Shown piece by piece: positions 11,725 through 11,765 of a stretch of 11,765 bases of DNA. The stretch covers positions 1 to 11,765 of the forward strand of contig JBOGGX010000297.1 of the NCBI GenBank assembly GCA_050744245.1, in the 5' to 3' direction. How positions within the stretch are numbered: the stretch's first letter is position 1; each line of letters begins with the position of its first letter. Source of the stretch: JBOGGX01 sp050744245. GTDB lineage: Bacteria; Actinomycetota; Acidimicrobiia; Acidimicrobiales; JBOGGX01. The position numbers were made by a program, and so were the translations under genes. The notes beneath the pieces are model-generated. The model did no database searches, was not told the origin of the DNA, and saw nothing but the letters and a program-made list of their open reading frames with translations.

Positions 11725-11765
11725 AGCGGGTGACGGGAATCGAACCCGCGTTTTCAGCTTGGGAA
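11725..11765 (-). tRNA. tRNA-Gly(CCC), 3' part only, cut by the window edge
   Basis: Read on the minus strand, the window edge begins in the anticodon loop, TTCCCAA, with CCC in the anticodon position. It continues through the 3' anticodon stem GCTGA, a short variable region, the T arm GCGGG-TTCGATT-CCCGT, the acceptor strand CACCCGC (11732-11726) and discriminator T at 11725. This is the typical bacterial tRNA-Gly 3' half. CCA is not encoded: the next bases are CTCC. The 5' half lies outside the window, so the acceptor pairing (expected GCGGGTG) cannot be checked here. Confidence 0.85.

Noticed and set aside
1..11765. CRISPR arrays, insertion sequences, transposase or integrase genes.
   Set aside because: No regularly spaced repeats, terminal inverted repeats or recombinase motifs were seen in any convincing reading frame. 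The suspected integration scar therefore has no visible enzyme here.

Overview
The window reads as chromosomal DNA of a very GC-rich bacterium. Codon third positions are almost all G or C, GTG starts are frequent, many starts lack a Shine-Dalgarno sequence, and the substrate-binding protein has a Gram-positive-style lipobox. I infer an actinomycetote, possibly Acidimicrobiia-like; no marker gene settles the lineage.

Layout, left to right. (1) The 3' part of a multi-spanning membrane protein of unknown family (3-857). (2) A coupled pair: a 43-residue acidic microprotein and a protein of unknown function whose reading frame has no stop until deep inside the next module (1011-2155). (3) A Phd/VapC-type toxin-antitoxin pair on the minus strand (2289-1673), divergent from a membrane-anchored DUF4352-like protein (2407-2937). 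(4) A complete branched-chain amino acid type (HAAT/Liv) ABC importer on the minus strand, ordered binding lipoprotein - LivG - LivF - LivH - LivM (7609-2902), with start/stop overlaps or short gaps apart from one 85-nt spacer. The binding lipoprotein delivers substrate to the LivH/LivM channel, which LivG/LivF power. LivG and LivF carry changes that suggest one weak ATP site. (5) Two divergent peptidoglycan-binding-domain proteins (8764-7685 and 8997-9419). The larger carries a central HExxH motif, and neither shows a signal peptide.

(6) From about 9480 to the right edge the DNA looks like an accessory, decaying island. It holds a RHH VapB/VapC pair with a clean palindromic operator, a minus-strand coding remnant, a degenerate tRNA-Gly-like sequence (10444-10520), a DUF433/DUF5615 (VapB45/VapC45-like) pair with a frameshifted toxin, a second frameshifted small gene, and the 3' end of a real tRNA-Gly(CCC) at the edge (11725-11765). 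Two tRNA-Gly-like sequences in the same orientation, plus a shared 22-nt imperfect repeat, bracket about 1.3 kb. This is consistent with integration or duplication at a tRNA gene.

The most interesting signals are the divergent peptidoglycan-binding/HExxH pair, the tRNA-bracketed toxin-antitoxin island, and two or three reading frames near toxin-antitoxin modules that have lost their natural ends. I found no convincing wholly new system.
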